Assembly: GCA_903823025.1 (NCBI GenBank)
Contig: CAIJRK010000003.1
Coordinates: 80,078-144,077, forward strand
Direction of reading: 5' to 3'
Length of the DNA: 64,000 bases
Source: an uncultured beta proteobacterium
Lineage (GTDB): Bacteria > Pseudomonadota > Gammaproteobacteria > Burkholderiales > Burkholderiaceae_C
How positions within the stretch are numbered: position 1 is the stretch's first letter; every line of letters begins with the position of its first letter. Positions 62,617 to 64,000 of the stretch are shown here, piece by piece. The notes beneath the pieces are model-generated. The model searched no databases and had not been told where the DNA came from. It worked only from the letters and a program-made list of their open reading frames with translations. The position numbers and the translations under genes were made by a program.

Positions 62617-62799
62617 AAAACAGAGGCGCTGGCAAGGTGTCGGTCAGGCGCACTCTTGAGAAAAATCAACGGCTTGAATTTTGGGAAAACGTAAACTTTT
62701 TCTCCGAACAGGACGTTTCTAACGTGTTGAGAGTCAGCTTTAGAAACAGTAAAGCTGACTCGCCCTGTGTTTGATTTTTTCTTAATTGAGGAGCTTCAC

Positions 62800-63288
62800 A
62801 TGATGCGTTCTATGCAAAAGGGTTTTACCCTGATTGAGTTGATGATCGTGGTGGCGATTATTGGCATTTTGGCGGCAGTGGCCTTGCCTGCCTATCAAGA
62901 CTACACGGTGCGCGCCAAGGTTTCCGAGATAATTCTGGCCGCCTCGGGGTGCCGCACCAGCATCACGGAAGCCCTTCAAGTGTCGGTCACCGATGCCTCG
63001 ACAGCCCTGCCCGCTGCGTGTACCACCCAGTCCTCCAAATACGTGACCTCCGTGAGTGCTGATGCCAATGGCGTGATCACCGTCACCGCTGACGAGGCCA
63101 ATCTTTCCCAGTTGACGGCGGCGACCAATGTGTTGACCTTGGTGCCGATTCAAACGGGCACAACGGCTGTGGTCGGCACGACCGACGGTGGCAAGTCGAT
63201 TGCTGGATGGCGTTGCGGCTTGCCCGCCGATGGCACCACCATTCCGGCTAAATATTTGCCTGCTTCATGCCGTGGCACTTATCCATAA
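62800..63288 (+). CDS. pilA: Type IV pilin (PilA-like)
   Basis: Start at 62800 after GAGGAG; the prepilin has a short leader MMRSMQKG, then [20 protein letters not shown], with cleavage after Gly8 and Glu at +5. The 162-residue length and the C-terminal Cys pair ([10 protein letters not shown] ... ASCRG) fit a major type IV pilin with a disulfide loop. An additional Cys pair (ASGCRTS, AACTTQ) is present. It follows the GAF-PilB-like gene and precedes a terminator. Confidence 0.92.
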   Translation: MMRSMQKGFTLIELMIVVAIIGILAAVALPAYQDYTVRAKVSEIILAASGCRTSITEALQVSVTDASTALPAACTTQSSKYVTSVSADANGVITVTADEANLSQLTAATNVLTLVPIQTGTTAVVGTTDGGKSIAGWRCGLPADGTTIPAKYLPASCRGTYP

Positions 63289-63321
63289 GTCAGGTTTAGT
63301 CAGGTTTTAGACATTAAAAAA

Positions 63322-63345
63322 GCACCGGGTTTGCCGGTGCCTTCT
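63322..63345 (+). terminator. Probable terminator of pilA
   Basis: Stem GCACCGG / CCGGTGC with loop GTTTG followed by CTTCTT, 33 bp past the pilA stop. The T-run is interrupted, so it may be weak. Confidence 0.6.
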
Positions 63346-63692
63346 TAAAACGCCTCTCAATGTGGGGGCGCTGTTTTTTATATACCCGTCAGGGTTTGTC
63401 TCCTGGGTCTCTCACCTTCAGCTGGCCTGAGGCCCGTTGATGATTGGCATGAATATACGCTGAGGTCAGCAGTTTAAACATCAGGGCTTACCCTTTGTTG
63501 ACTCGCTGTGTTTGGGTGTCATTTAAAAGCGTTGGCGCTTGGTCGCTTTGTGATGGTGAATTCCAGCGGATTGAAGGACTTCGGTAACGACGCGTAGTGC
63601 CGGGAAAAATATGGCGTACCCGCTCGCAAAACGTGGCTCAAACCTCATCAGGTAGTTGACGAAAACTGCCGTCGAATTGACGACATATGAAG
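63346..63692. other. Intergenic region, nothing recognised
   Basis: About 350 bp between the pilin terminator and the insertion sequence end. No ORF or named repeat is visible. Confidence 0.4.
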
Positions 63693-63711
63693 CATCACGT
63701 TATACACAAGT
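63693..63711 (+). repeat. IS50-type insertion sequence left end
   Basis: CATCACGTTATACACAAGT ends with TTATACACAAGT, identical over 12 bases to the inner part of the Tn5/IS50 outside end. It lies 42 bp before the transposase ATG, the proper place for the left inverted repeat. The target duplication cannot be checked because the right end is outside the window. Confidence 0.65.
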
Positions 63712-63753
63712 CCCCCATGCGTTATGCTACATATTTAATAGCGGGTGATAAAA

Positions 63754-64000
63754 ATGAGTTGGGCTGTCACTGAATTTGAAAGTCTCGATCTGGGCGACCC
63801 CAGACGTAATCGGCGCGCCATTCGCCTGATGGAGAAGTTGAGCGCCAAACCCACAGCCAGCATCCCCGGTGCCTGTGGCGACTGGGCCGACACCCTGGGC
63901 GCCTACCGCTTCTTTAACAATGAAGACGTCGAGTGGCCCGCCATACTGGCCCCTCACATCCAGAACTCGGTTGCCCGCATGGCTGCCCATGACGTTGTCC
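63754..64000 (+). CDS. IS4-family (IS50/Tn5-like) transposase, partial
   Basis: Open frame from the ATG at 63754 to the window edge, so absent from the ORF track. It reads SWAVTEFESLDLGDPRRNRR, then ACGDWADTLGAYRFFNNEDV and WPAILAPHIQNS. This is the N-terminal DNA-binding domain of Tn5-type transposases (GDWADTxxAYRFFxN is typical). The catalytic core is outside. It sits just inside an IS50-like end. Confidence 0.9.
   Translation, partial: MSWAVTEFESLDLGDPRRNRRAIRLMEKLSAKPTASIPGACGDWADTLGAYRFFNNEDVEWPAILAPHIQNSVARMAAHDVV

Overview
The window looks like chromosome of a betaproteobacterium, most likely Comamonadaceae (Rhodoferax-like). The evidence is the order recA-recX-sucC-sucD-terC-pilin, a betaproteobacterial style glnK-amtB operon, and moderately high GC in the flanks. 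This placement is inference from gene content, not a database match.

Left flank (1-8.7 kb): a partial secreted Sel1-repeat protein, a DAHP synthase, glycolate oxidase subunits GlcF and GlcE (no GlcD in the window), an SMP-30-like lactonase, a membrane-anchored hypothetical protein, amtB and glnK with a candidate sigma-54 promoter, and the 5' part of comM. Right flank (41.1-64 kb): the 3' part of comM, a cache/CheW protein, YchJ, topoisomerase III, a SET-domain methyltransferase, BirA, a TctE/TctD-like two-component pair, a MarR regulator, recA-recX, argC, sucCD, TerC, an FHA protein, a GAF-fused PilB-like ATPase, a type IV pilin, and the start of an IS50-type insertion sequence.

Between the two comM halves lies a 32,383-bp Tn7-like transposon (8733-41115). 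Its ends begin TGT and finish ACA, it has repeated TGCGAC-core sites at both ends, and it is flanked by a perfect 5-bp duplication (GCGGT). Removing the element and one duplication copy restores comM in frame. At the right end is a tightly coupled operon: TnsA-like, TnsB-like, TnsC-like, TniQ/TnsD-like and a zinc-ribbon protein. At the left end is a gene that may be a divergent TnsE.

The cargo is a defence island. It holds: (i) a LexA-like repressor with a perfect operator palindrome, driving a DUF5131 three-cysteine protein and a TcmP protein, with a second convergent TcmP; (ii) a 1600-residue type ISP restriction-modification enzyme beside a frameshifted DUF6471 gene and a long inverted repeat; (iii) a secreted DNA/RNA non-specific endonuclease cluster; (iv) an unusual HEPN-STAND-TPR protein with a cold-shock-like C-terminus; (v) two integron-cassette-like units on the minus strand, each followed by an attC-like site and each encoding a protein with an RNxxxH motif; (vi) a two-gene CBASS (Cap15 effector plus CD-NTase). 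There are also decayed parts: a tyrosine recombinase tail, an IS110 fragment, and a DEDDh exonuclease pseudogene. That pseudogene is interrupted by a second, tiny (437 bp) Tn7-like non-autonomous element with its own end repeats and 5-bp duplication.

Most likely new items: the nested Tn7-like miniature element, the HEPN-STAND-cold-shock protein, the LexA-controlled TCM module, and the possible TnsE at the far end of a comM-targeting element. Loss of ComM probably lowers recombination of transforming DNA in this host.
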